Source: Ophioderma brevispina (taxonomy: Eukaryota; Echinodermata; Ophiuroidea; Amphilepidida; Ophiodermatidae). Taken from it: DNA of 64,000 bases. Where the stretch lies: assembly GCA_023653785.1 (NCBI GenBank), contig JAMKCH010072251.1, positions 27,953-91,952 on the forward strand, read 5' to 3'. Shown here one piece after another: positions 12,401 to 22,794 of the stretch. Positions within the stretch are counted from its first letter, which is position 1. The number at the start of each line of letters is the position of its first letter. The translations under genes were made by a program, and so were the position numbers. The notes under the pieces are model-generated. The model was not told where the DNA came from, did no database searches, and saw only the letters and a list, made by a program, of their open reading frames with translations.

Positions 12401-13740
12401 AAGCTAATTTTTGCTGGCCGTGGCCCGGCCACTGAAAGGGTAACATGACACAGTTTCAAAAATGAACAAAGTCGCTACGACCGCTTCGAAAGGTTCGCTG
12501 CCGTGGGCCTGCTAAGGTTTGGATCGTGCGGTAATCGCCACCACTTCTTCGCCCGGGAATCACCCGGAGCTACTAAAAAAAATGTTGGCCACCCTGCCGG
12601 TTTCCGCAAACCAACTTAATAGGGTTTTGAGGGAAAAAACTCATGTATGAAAGAGTGCCGGGCCTGCCACGTTTCTGATCGCAGACACACACGGTCGGAC
12701 GTGGTTCAGGTATGACGCTGTAGAAATGAATGGGCCATTGGCGCCCAACTGCCGGGGACCAGAACGTATAACTATAGTGAGTATATCCTTGTTTTGCACG
12801 GACTGGCCCGGGGCGTGGTTTGTGGTCTGAGCGGCTAGAGTGTTTTGCGCCAACATTTTTTGTAGCCGGCAGACGGGGGGGCGTTTTCCCACTATAGTGG
12901 ATTTACCGAGGAGCGCTCTCCGCTGGAGAGGCTAAAATTGGACGTGTGCGTATGCGAATAATCTGTTTTGATCTAGGTACGCTTTCGTAGCGTTACATTG
13001 TTTTGGGACAAAAATGTCGCATGCGCAGAGGTAAAACAAGGCGGCCTGTACGGCTTTTTGGCCTGGTTCGGACCAGAACTTATACTCTACATGGTCGGGT
13101 CACTGCAGTGGGACTTTGAAAAATGACAAGGTCCGGAAGGCGGGAACCAGTTACACACATGTAGCGGCGATTTCCAGTTAAAGATCAAGGAAGCAGACCG
13201 CTCTGGTCTTAGTGTTTTTTTGCCACCCATTAACTAATGGCCTGTTGGATCTAGGGCAAATTTTTTTCCCGCTAAAATACCGAGGCAGTGGGTCCGCTCT
13301 GGACTTTGTTATTTTGTCAAAGTCCGGAGCGGACGCAGTTTTACAACCGCATGTATGCCGCGATTTTCGCTCAAGATCAAGGAACGACCGCTCCCTTTGG
13401 GACTAGTTTTTTTTTCACCCTTAACTATGGCTTTTGGATCTAGGGCCATTTCCGCGTAAAGACCGAGGCATTGGTCCCGCTCTGGCTTAGTCAATTTGTT
13501 TCAAAAGTGGACTTAAGTCAATTTTCGAAAGAGGACCTTTTTTCCATTTTTCAATGTAAGATTTTAAAAATTGGATTTTTAGTGAACGGCCGGCCGCATC
13601 TGAATTTTCCATTTTCACCGGAAGTAGTCACGTTTGGAAAGAATTTTGGACGGTGAAAAAGATTCCGTTTCCATCATGTGACCGACCGGGCTCCATCACG
13701 TGACCGGTACTTGCATTCCAAGGTATAAAAATATAAAATC
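12401..13740. repeat. diverged repeats between satellite arm and transposase
   Basis: The block 12570-12800 ('GTTGGCCACCCTGCCGG', 'TTTCTGAT', 'ACCAGAACGTATAACTATAG') is a direct copy of about 20055-20260, and so is inverted relative to 12090-12400. From 13180 to 13500 two longer, diverged 105-bp-satellite relatives appear ('GGATCTAGGGC', 'ACCGAGGCAGTGG', 'TCCGCTCTGG'). No gene was seen. Confidence 0.55.
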
Positions 13741-13744
13741 AGTT

Positions 13745-13860
13745 TTCAGGTAAGTATCAGAGGGCTCAGTGGATAGAGGGCCGATGGACCGAAGCGACCA
13801 ACGCTACACCTACCCGCTAGGATTCCGGATTTCCAGGTTTCGAAGTCCCACTCAGGTAAT
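13745..13860 (+). repeat. tRNA-like sequence (A box and B box), copy 1
   Basis: 'GGGCTCAGTGGATAGAGG' resembles an RNA polymerase III A box, and 'GGTTTCGAAGTCCC' about 65 bp later resembles a B box with one extra T. It starts with CAGGTAAGTAT, which is also a perfect splice-donor-like string. A second copy lies at 19655-19765. No clean cloverleaf was drawn, so this is probably a tRNA-derived segment of the mobile element rather than a working tRNA gene. Confidence 0.45.
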
Positions 13861-14069
13861 TCCATTTTTTGTTCTTTTTCTTTTTTTCGCATACCTTTTC
13901 TCACGTTATAACCCGTTTGATGAAGCTGCGCTGACGCGGACCCCACTCTGGTAACCGACTTTAAGAGAGAGCCACTGACATGATGAGCCTTAGGATCAGA
14001 ATGATTTTTATCTGATGATCACGCGCAAGCCAGCCCACCACGACAGAAGGGTGCCGAGTTCTAGACCCG

Positions 14070-15790
14070 GGCCAGAAAATGACCTGAAAGTCGAGGACGC
14101 GATTGACTGCTGACCCTTCTAAGGACGATCTCGGATTGGACGCCACATTGAACCCCGGTGCGAGGACACGTGTTCCGCGGTACCTGCCCGAGTGGACCGA
14201 CCGTTGACGCTGACCAACAGACGAGTCCCCTGGACGATTTTGCGGAGTTTTTCTCTCTTAACTCTTCCAGGAGATCGCCGACGGGACAAACCCCGATGAA
14301 AAAGAGGGGTGAAAAGATACATCGTCGCCGAAATACGCGCGTGGGTTTGTATCCATCTGGTGAGGGTCTTATTCGCTGGCGAACTCCAAGGCTTAGTGGT
14401 CACCCATCCGTGTTTACGAAACCCGATGATTTGCCATGCGATGGGTAAAACGCGTTTTGAAATCCTGCTGGGTATCATCTCTTGTGCAACATCACTACCG
14501 ACCCAAGAGATGATTGCAAACCAGGAGAAAGAGCATAAGTTCAATTACATCCGAAAGCATCGCTGGATAGAGTCCAGTCCGGCTGGGACACTGTTCGCGG
14601 AATTGCCAGAGAAATATCACTGACCTGCATCCGCAACTATCTCTCGATGAAGGCCTGGTGCCGTACAAGGGGCCTTACGTTGGCTTCCGAAAATCGAATG
14701 CCAACCATCCTACAGCCAGGGCTGCAGAATTTACTCATTAAGCAATGGGACACTGGAGACATGTTCAACTTTACTGCCTATGCAACCTTCAAAACACACG
14801 CGCGGAAAGTCGTGGATTCCGCGCTCGAGGTGACATCGAGTCACCACAACAAGTTCATCAAATTTAAGGCGAACAGGTTTACGGAACTCCATATCCATTA
14901 GCCCAGGAACTGTTGAGCGCGATACCTATCAACGGGGGCCGTGAAAGAGAATGCACGGGGACAGCCGACTGCCTTCTCAAAAGATAGCCGCAAAAACCCC
15001 CGAGCCGATGTCATCAAGAACCTGGAAAGACCCGCGTGGCACTTTTTTAATGTTCGGCAATGGGCGCAAACGTTCCCTTGTGGAAAGACATTAAGGTGGT
15101 CCCACTAATTTTAAACTGCGCATAACGGGTACGGCGATGCCAATGATCCCGAGAAGAACAGCGGCCTCCGGCTCACTCAAGTCCTCTAAAAGAAAGAGTC
15201 GCACATATCGGCCGCTCCGCGCCCGTAATTGTTTGAATACAATATAAGTAAACAGGAGCGGCGTTGACAAAGCTGATCAGTAACGTCATACACCTCCTGC
15301 GGGAGAAAGAGTCAGCACTGGTGGAAGCAGGTGCTTTACTTTCTTGGTCGATATCAGCCGGGTCAATGCCTGCTTTGTTCCAATCGTGTCCACAATGCGG
15401 CGGCAAACCCGAGCTGCTGATAACATTGATCGCCATTCGAAGTTTTATCCTCAAACTGGCCGAGGAGCTCCTTGCCGGTTTCGGCCGGCGGCAGTTCCCC
15501 CACGACCTGATAGTAAGGCACATGCCTCAACCAATAAAGAAGGGGGGGGCCGGGCATGAGCTTGTGGAATACGAGAAGATGCATCCGGCGCCCCTGTCGG
15601 AGAGCCATACACTCAGAAAAACGACTGCTTCAGGAAGGGCGAAGCGGACGAAGTTCGGTGTGGCAGAACGTGCGGGTTGCATCTCTCTGTCGGGTGGGAG
15701 TGCTTTTTTCGTAACCATCGGCTTTCCTCTTTGCTCAGCTTTTGCAGCCTTGAATTGAGCGAACACCTCGCGTCCAAAACATCGTGCATG
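14070..15790 (+). pseudogene. piggyBac-like transposase, decayed, near full-length
   Basis: Read across frames, the segment gives the ordered landmarks of a piggyBac DDE transposase. There is an early 'SPLDDFAEFF' then 'EIADGTN' block at about 14215-14290, and an 'RFEILLGII' region at about 14450. 'LDEGLVPYKG' contains the first catalytic Asp at 14646-14648. An 'LAQELL' then 'ENARGQPTAF' block follows near 14900-14980. 'SGVDKADQ' carries the late catalytic Asp at 15266-15268, then comes 'FLVDISRVNA'. A Cys-rich C-terminal finger with a CRTCG-like motif lies at 15600-15700. The span of about 1.7 kb fits a family length of 550-600 residues. At least eight frameshifts or stops interrupt it. The second catalytic Asp region reads KANRF where family members usually have DN-F, so it is probably inactive even if frames were sequencing errors. 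It lies inside inverted satellite arms. Confidence 0.8.
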
Positions 15791-17301
15791 TTGAGCAAGC
15801 ATTTTTGACGAATGACGGGACGCCTAAGGTAAGGTTTTGCCCGAATGATAGGGCACCCTGCCTTGCTAACCTTGTCCGCTGACTTACTCGACAAATGACA
15901 TTGAACGTGCCGCAGCGTTGTGCCGAATACACCAGTGCACCGCGTGTAGTTCTAAACTTGACTATAGGCCGACGGCATACAGTGTTGTGCCTAGCGATTA
16001 GTGCACCACTGCACTAATGACATTTGACATTTAAGATCGCTTAATGTTACACAGATGTTGTGCTGATTAAGAGAGCAACCATCTGTTTATTTGCTTGACC
16101 GGACCACTTTTTTACTTTAACTGATCTGCCCTAACCCTTCGAGCGGCCGGCTGTCTAACCATCAACTAAACATCAAAGACTTGTACTTCAATTCCTCAGC
16201 TAGCTACTGCTACCTCTCCAGTCCCAACCGCAATCGCTTCAATGCTGCTACCACACAAGTCCAGCCTACATCTACCGTTTGAACCTTGGCCAATAAAAAC
16301 CACACTGGAGGCCGTCATCCGACTTATTTGGATCCTGTACCCGGCATGACTAGAATGGGCTGGGCCCTATCCATCTCCCGGATATATATGTACCAACCCT
16401 GCGCCGTGGTGCGTTGGTTTAACCATCAGTTCCAAATACAACCTAACTGCTACCATTCAAGACTTGCAGCCTGGATCTATGCTACCCGACAGAAGTGCAG
16501 AGCCCGAATACTACCAGCAAACCCAATCCATCTTATCATGAAAGTCGTGAAAACAGATGTTTGAAACCATTAATTCAAAAGAAAGACACATGTCCCTGAC
16601 CACAATTCCAACCTTATATTTCATAAAATAAAACAACAAATTCCCTCTAGTTAGCAAAAAGGTTAAATTAAATAAACCTGTAGGCCTAACATTACGGTAA
16701 ACTGCAGCCGCCCCTTACAGCGTGCGGCCGCCCGTAGTTTTTACGTCAATGAGGTCAGTTTAGCCGGGTTTCAAGTTCAGGGGTTGCGACCGGTAAGGTT
16801 AGTGGTTGGGACCGGTTCATGCAATAGACCCATCATTACGGTAAACAGCAACGCGCCTTAATAGGCGTTCGGCCTCCCCTTAGTTATCGTCAGTGAGGGG
16901 TCATTTAGCTGGTCAAGGTCAGGGGTTGCGACCAGGTAAAAGGTTAGTGGTTGGAACCGATTTCATATGCAATAAAGGCCAACATTACGGAAACAGCAAA
17001 CGGCGTCTAACCGCTTGCGTCGCCCCTTAGTTATAACCGTCAAGTGATGGGTCAGTTAGCTGTGGTCAAGGTCAAGGGTTGTTTACGGGTAAAGGTTTTA
17101 GTGGTTGGGACGTTCCATTCAATAGGCCGCAACCTTACGTTAAAACAGCACGCGGCTTAACAGGCCGTGTGGTCGTCCCTTAGTTACCGTCCAGTGAGGG
17201 GTCCGTTAGCTTGGTCAAGGTCAGGGGTTGCGACCGGGTAAAGGTTAGTGGTTGGGACGGATTCATGCCATAGGCCCAACATTACGGTAAAACAGCACGC
17301 T
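15108..17301 (+). repeat. 2.2-kb tandem unit, copy 1
   Basis: Starting at 'TTTAAAC-GCGCATAACGGG', this unit holds the C-terminal third of the piggyBac transposase, then a tail of about 900 bp ('TACTGCTACCTCTCCAGT', 'CACACAAGTCCAGC', 'GGATCCTGTACC'), and then a 147-bp repeat array. Copy 2 starts at 17302, an offset of about 2194 bp. The tail has small open frames rich in Gln, Thr and Pro that I could not assign. Confidence 0.8.
16685..17301 (+). repeat. 147-bp tandem array, copy 1 (about 4 units)
   Basis: 'CAACATTACGGTAAAACAGC' recurs at about 16690, 16833, 16981, 17131 and 17279. Each is followed by 'CCCCTTAGTTACCGTC', 'GTGAGGGGTCAGTTAGC', 'GGTCAGGGGTTGCGACCGG' and 'GTTAGTGGTTGGGACC'. The last unit runs straight into the second transposase fragment. 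Confidence 0.85.
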
Positions 17302-17890
17302 GATTTAAACGGCGCATAACGGGTATCACGATGATCCCGAGAAGATCAGCCGGGCTTTCGGCTCACCAAAAGGCTCTAAGAAAGAGGCGCACATTATCGA
17401 CGCTCCGCCGTAATTGTTGACTTACAATAAAGTACAGGAGCGGCGTGACAAAGTGATCAGTTACGTGCATCAACTCCTGCTGGAGAAAGAGTCAGCACTG
17501 GTGGAAGAGGGTGCTTTACTTCTTGGTAGATATCAGCCGGGTCCAATGCCTGGATTTGTTACAATCGTGTCACAATGCGGCGCAAACCCGGCTGCTGCTA
17601 AATTGATCGCCATTCGAGTTTATCCTCAAACTGGCCGTGGAGCTCTTGCCGGTTCCGCCGGCGGCCAGTTCCCCCTGGTCGACCTGTAGTAAGGCACAAC
17701 CAATAGGGCCGGGCCATGAGCTGTTTGAACGACGCAAGAGGCATCCGGCACCTGTCGGAGATGCCAGACACTCGGAAGAACGACTGCCTCAGGAAGGGCG
17801 AGCGGACTAAGTTCCGGTGCAGAACGTGCGGGATCATCTCTGTCGGGTGGAGTGCTTTTTCGTAACCAATCGCTTCCTCACTTTGCTCAG
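17302..17890 (+). pseudogene. piggyBac-like transposase C-terminal fragment (duplicate)
   Basis: This is a second copy of the last third of the transposase. It keeps the 'YNK' then 'RSGV-K--DQ' context of the late catalytic Asp at about 17423-17460, the C-terminal helix (frame near 17610), and the zinc-finger-like end. That end reads HLSEMPDTRKNDC, then ERTKFRCRTCG, in one clean frame at about 17755-17840. It begins abruptly after a 147-bp repeat, so the N-terminal domain and first two catalytic positions are absent. It cannot make a transposase alone. It arose with the 2.2-kb tandem duplication. Confidence 0.75.
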
Positions 17891-18829
17891 CTTTTGCAGT
17901 TTGGAATTGAGCGACCACCTCGCGGTCCAACACAGCGTGCATGGAGCAAGCATGTTGACGAATGACGGACGCTAAGGGAAGGTTGGGCAGAATGATAGGG
18001 CACCCTGCCGTGCTAACTTTGTCCGCTGACTTACTCGGACAAATAACATTGAACGTGCCCGCAGCGGTGTGCCGAAAACACCAGTGCACCGCTGTAGTTC
18101 GAACATTGACTATAGGCCGACGCATACAGTGTGTGCGAGCGAGTAGGGCACCCAATGAAATAATACTTTGAAATTAGATCGCTAAATGTTTACACAAGAT
18201 TGTGTGCTGAGTAAGAGAGCACAATCTGTTGTATTTGGCTTGACCGGACATTTTACTTTAAGTTTATCTGCCCTACCCTTACGACGGCCGGCGTCATTAA
18301 AGTCAAAACTAACATCAAAGACCTGTAAACGTCAACTCTCAGCTAGCTACTGCTACCTCTCCAGTACACGCAATTCGCTTCGATGCTGCTACCACACAAG
18401 TCCAGCATACATCTACCGTTTGAACCTGGCCATAAAACCACACATGGGAGGCCTTCATCCGACTGGTATTTGGATCCTGTACCGGCAAGGAACTGAATGT
18501 CTGGGCCCTATCCCTCAGGATAATATAGGTTCCTCTGCTCCGCGGTGCGTTGGTTTAACCAACATTTCCAAATACAAACTACTGCTACCATACCAGACTT
18601 GCAGCCTGGAGCCACTGCTACCACAGAAGTGCAGCCGCAATACTACCAGCAACACCAAATAAATCATTATTCAGAAAATGGTCGTGATAACCAGAATTTG
18701 AAACCTAATTCAAAAGAAAGAACACATTCCCTTGACCACAAATTCCATACAAGTATCATTGTCAGAAAAAATTATAAACAACAAATTCCCTCTAGTTAGC
18801 AAATGGTTAATAAAATAGACCTGTAGGCC

Positions 18830-19560
18830 GAACATTACTGTAAAATGCAGCGCCTTACCAGGCGTGCGGGCGCGCACCCTTAGTTCGCGTCAAGTGAGGG
18901 GGTCAGTAAGCCAGGGTGGGTGAAGGTCCGGGGTTGCGACCGTGTACGGAGGTTAGTGGTTGGGAACCGGTTCATGCAATAGACCCATCATTACGGTAAA
19001 ACAGCAACGCGCCTTAATAGGCGTCGGCCGCCCCCTTAGTTATCGTCGAAGTGAGGGGTCAGTTTAGCTGGTTCAGGTCAGGGGTTGCGACCGGTAAGGT
19101 TAGTGGTTGGGACCGATTCATGCAATAGGCCCAACATTACGGTAAAACAGCACGCGCCTAACAGGCTGCGGTCGCCCCTTAGTTTTAACGTCATGATGGG
19201 TCCGTTAGCTGGGTCAAGGTCCGGGGTTGTGGACCGGTAACGTTAGTGGTTTTGACCGATTCATGCAATAAGCCCAACATTACGTTAAAACACACGCCCT
19301 TAAACAGGCGTGTGGTTCGTCCCCTTTAGGTTTACCGTCAAGTGAAGGGGTCAGTTATCTGGGTAAAGGTCAGGGGTTTCGACCGGGTAAGTGTTAGTGG
19401 TTGGACCGATTTCATGCATAGGCCCAACATTACGTTAAAACAGCACGCGACTTTACCAGGCGTGCGGTCGCCCCTAGGTTACCGCCAATGCAAGGTCAGT
19501 TGCCCGGGTTAAGTCAAAGTTTGCGACCGTGTAAAGGTCAGGGACTAGCACACTAGAAAG
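18830..19560 (+). repeat. 147-bp tandem array, copy 2 (about 5 units)
   Basis: The 'ACATTACGGTAAAACAGC' landmark occurs at about 18832, 18988, 19133, 19278 and 19429, with the same internal order as the array at 16685-17301. A degenerate partial unit also appears around 19910-20000 ('GGTCAAGGTCAGAGGTTGTGACC'). Confidence 0.85.
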
Positions 19561-19654
19561 TTAACCGAAACACACACCTTTGCCCGGCTAGGTAGATAAG
19601 TTTCGTCGCTGCGTGGCCATGCTTGATTCCAATGTATCAATTATAAAATTCAAT

Positions 19655-19765
19655 CAATTTTTCAGGTAAGTATCGGATGGCCCAGTGGATGCGCCGACGG
19701 ACCCAAGACCGCCTAGGATTCCGGATTTCCATGTTCGAGTCTCATACAAGGTAAGTAATGTTTTC
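19655..19765 (+). repeat. tRNA-like sequence (A box and B box), copy 2
   Basis: 'CAGGTAAGTATCGGATGG', 'CCCAGTGGATG', 'CCTAGGATTCCGGATTTCCA' and 'TGTTCGAGTCTCA' repeat the 13745-13860 segment in the same orientation. 'GTTCGAGTC' here fits the B-box consensus without the extra T seen in copy 1. A T-rich tract follows both copies. Confidence 0.45.
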
Positions 19766-20019
19766 TTCTTTTTGGTCATCACTTTTTTTACTTCCCGCTC
19801 CCTTGGGGGAGGAGAAATGCCTGAGGGTGGGGAGTTATATTTTCGCTTCTTTTTCTTCTCCGGACTTCGAAAATTTCAGCGGGTTGTGACCTTGCCGTTG
19901 CCATGGCCCGGTTAGTCAAGGGTCACGTGCCCGGTCAAGGTCAGAGGTTGTGACCTGTTAATAGGTCAGGGCTGGGACCGAGTCATATTGTAAAAGTGCG
20001 GTCCGGCTTAGCCAATTCA

Positions 20020-20300
20020 TTCCCCAAGAAATGACCGGTAGATTTATAATAATAAAGTGTTGGCACTACCGGGTTCCGCCAAACCTATTTAGGATTGGGT
20101 GTTTTAAGGTTCATATCTAATGTTTTAGAGGGTGCGTATCATGCCTAGTTTCTGACAACAAACTCGCAACAAGTCCGTTGACTGGGCCATCGCTATGAAA
20201 GTTGCTCTAAGGATGGAAAAGCGCCCGACCAGAACGGTATACTATAGGAGTGTAGTACATCTCAGACATTTAAAAAATGAACAAGTCCAGAGGTCAGAAA
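20020..20300. repeat. right arm of long inverted repeat
   Basis: This is the reverse complement of 12090-12400, and about 20055-20260 also has a direct relative at 12570-12800. It includes 'AGAACGGTATACTATAGGAG', 'CATCGCTATGAA' and 'CTAAGGATGG'. Confidence 0.75.
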
Positions 20301-20309
20301 AACTAATCC

Positions 20310-21150
20310 CAGAGCGTATCGCGTCCTTGTTCAGCGGACATTCGCCCTAGATCTTTTGGTGAAAAGTCACCTAGCCGGGCCACGGTATGCAGACCTTGTT
20401 TTTTCAAAAAATAAACTAAGTCCAGAGCGGAACGCTTCCTGGTTCAGCGGAAAGTCGCCCTAGATCGTTTGGTAAAAATAACCTAGCCGGGCACTGATGT
20501 ATACTTTTCAAAATAAACTAAGTCCAGCGCGGACCGCTTCCGATTGGTCAGCGGAAAGTCGCTCTAGATCTTTTGGGTGAAAAATCACGTAGCCGGGCAC
20601 GGTAAGTAGACTTTTCAAAAAATAACTAAGTCCATAGCGGACCGCTTCCTTGGTCAGCGGAAAGTCGCTCTAGATCGTTTGGTGAAAGTCAACCTTAGCC
20701 GGGCCACGGTAATGCGACTTTTACAAATAAACTAATTCCAGAGCGACGCTTCCTTGGTCAGCGGAAAGTCGCCCTATAAGATCGTTTGGTAAAAGTACCC
20801 TACCTGGCCACGGTATGTATACTTTTCAAAATAAACTAGTCCCAGAGCGGACCGTTCCTGTCATCGGCAAATCGTTCCTAGATTATTAACCCAACTCTTG
20901 GGTGAAAAGTCCGTAGCCTGCCCGCAGCGAGATTTTTCCATAGCGGACCCTTCATTGGTCAGCTTAAATCCCCCTAGATCTACTAAGCGAACGTGGGTGA
21001 AATGTCACGTACGTAGCCAATTCAAAAATGAACTAATTAAGTCCAGAGCGGAAAGTCGCCCTAAATCTTTCGGTGAAAAGTCAACTAGCCCGGCACGGCC
21101 TGTAGACTTTTCAAAAATAAACTAAGTCCAGAGCGGACCGTTCCTTGGTC
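20310..21150 (-). repeat. 105-bp satellite array, reverse orientation, about 8 copies
   Basis: 'CCAGAGCGGACCGCTTCC', 'TTGGTCAGCGGAAAGTCGC', 'CTAGATCTTTTGGTGAAAAG' and 'CACCTAGCCGGGCCACGG' recur about every 100-108 bp from 20310 to 21140. These are the reverse complement of the array at 10420-12060. The last two or three units are diverged. Confidence 0.88.
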
Positions 21151-21339
21151 TTCACCTGACGTGGCCGGTGGACTTAGAGGAGCGTTCGCGCTGAATGCTA
21201 GTTCAAAAAACCACTAAGTACCAAAAAATTACTAAGCAGCGGTCGGGGCGCCCTACTCGAAATCGCAATCGTCAGGCGCAATAACGGGAAAAAAATTTCC
21301 TAGTACGGAGTTAGGTACGTAAGGGATATAGGAAACCCT

Positions 21340-21440
21340 TTGAAAGCCCAAGTAAAGAAGCCATGACTGACCCATTAAAACCTACAATGGTCCCATATAG
21401 AAAATCTACTGAAAGCCCAAGAATGAAGTCCACCATTTAG
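21340..21440. repeat. single unit of the 68-bp repeat seen at 8025-8215
   Basis: 'AAGAAGCCATGACTGACCC', 'AAAACCTACAATGGTCCCAT' and 'ACTGAAAGCCCAAGAATGAA' match the array at 8025-8215 in the same orientation. This could be the other side of a split target array. Confidence 0.5.
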
Positions 21441-21449
21441 CTATAAGTT

Positions 21450-22794
21450 AACCAATCCTATCACTAAAACGTAGCTAAGCCTGCATATTTATGAAAACTC
21501 CTAATTCAACAGCGCCACCTACGTCAAGCTCCACACAGGAAGCAGAGACGAGTATGGAAGTGGTAGTCAATGTGTGAAGTGCTAAGGTTTTATAACGAAA
21601 ATGTCTATTGAAGGTAGTGGAAACATCAAAAATATGCAGTTGTTTGATGATTTTTTTTTGGGGGGGGGTGATGCATGGCCATCCTGAATGAAGTATTCAC
21701 GAAACTTTTCGTAACAAAATTTATTTTTCTGATAAACTCAGGTGTAATTGAATTTTTGAGCACCTGAAAAAACTGCGTCTGAGAAACCTAGAAATTAAAA
21801 TTGCTGAACAAATTTTTTATAATATACCGAGAATTGTTTTTTATTTTATGACCAAAAATTCCTTCAGATTTAGATAATGTGGGTGATCCTGAATCGATAT
21901 TTTGGTTTTATAACCTAATCATTAACAGTCAAATATGGCTTGCAAATACGGTTTCGATGTGCAATTGACGGTCAATGTGAGCCATTTCTTGAGAAAATTC
22001 TTAAAAAGACGAAATCGCATTTAAGTTTTTCGACTTCTTACTGGAAACAAAATACAAATTCAAATGATTCGGCAGGGGCTGATTGATGCACCACAAAAAA
22101 ATAGATATCCCTGTTTAAAAGTAAATCTTGAAATAATTGACAAATAATTCTTGGATACGCAATTAAACAAGGACCATTTAAACAGCTACTCCATTTTTGA
22201 TTCGCGACGCCATGTGCTATCGCAATCTCAGAAATAATATATAAAGAGAGAGAGAGAGAGAGAGAAATAATAAGTTAAATATATTCCACGCACAGGTCTA
22301 CTTGAGATTTTAATATGTCGTTCAACGGTCTAATATTTTAAAAATAAGGGAAATAAATCTGAATTTTCCCTTCCTATTCCATTCTTTATCCTAAAGTGCA
22401 CTGATTTTATTGAAAATTACATAAGTGTTATTTCGATTCCTTATATAGAAGCAAACCTTTGTCTCGTTCTGTATAAAGGGTTGTAGTTGATTGGGAGCTA
22501 GGGAGGGGGTTTCCCCTTGAAAAAAATGCCACAATTTGCTTTATAAATCACACTACTGTCAACGAGCTTCGGGTACAAGCGTTACGGTTATAATAGCTAA
22601 TGCACCAGCGCTCCCTAACGGATGCATGAACATTCGCCATCTCTTGAGAAGGCCAGGGTTGGAATGATTTTATTCTCAAAGAGGAAAATCGCTTTGTACT
22701 CCGAATTTGGCAAGGACGAAAATAGGCTTGAAGATTCAAAAATAGGCACAAATGTGTGGACGTCTATACCATCCATAAAATCCTTTCCCTAATG
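21450..22794. other. AT-rich intergenic stretch with a GA microsatellite
   Basis: No gene was recognised. A GA dinucleotide run of about 20 bases lies near 22245-22266. The segment 22350-22457 ('AAATAAATCTGAATTTTCCC' onward to 'TATAGAAGCAAA') is repeated at about 26604-26712. Confidence 0.5.

Larger units (their letters stand above)
17302..19560 (+). repeat. 2.2-kb tandem unit, copy 2
   Basis: Same order as copy 1: transposase C-terminal fragment (17302-17890), the tail (about 17890-18800) and a 147-bp array (18830-19560). It contains the same 'TACTGCTACCTCTCCAGT' and 'CACACAAGTCCAGC' landmarks. Similarity is high apart from frequent one-base indels. Confidence 0.8.

Noticed and set aside
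13740..13860. A functional tRNA gene
   Set aside because: A and B box-like text is present, but no acceptor stem pairing or clear anticodon arm could be drawn, and a near copy sits inside the same mobile region.
15264..15758. 164-codon plus-strand frame as a novel gene
   Set aside because: It follows the piggyBac transposase C-terminal region in the wrong phase for most of its length; the real landmarks (GVDKADQ and CRTCG) are in other frames.
17598..18155. 185-codon minus-strand frame as a gene
   Set aside because: It is antisense to the duplicated transposase fragment and its tail and has no recognisable domain.
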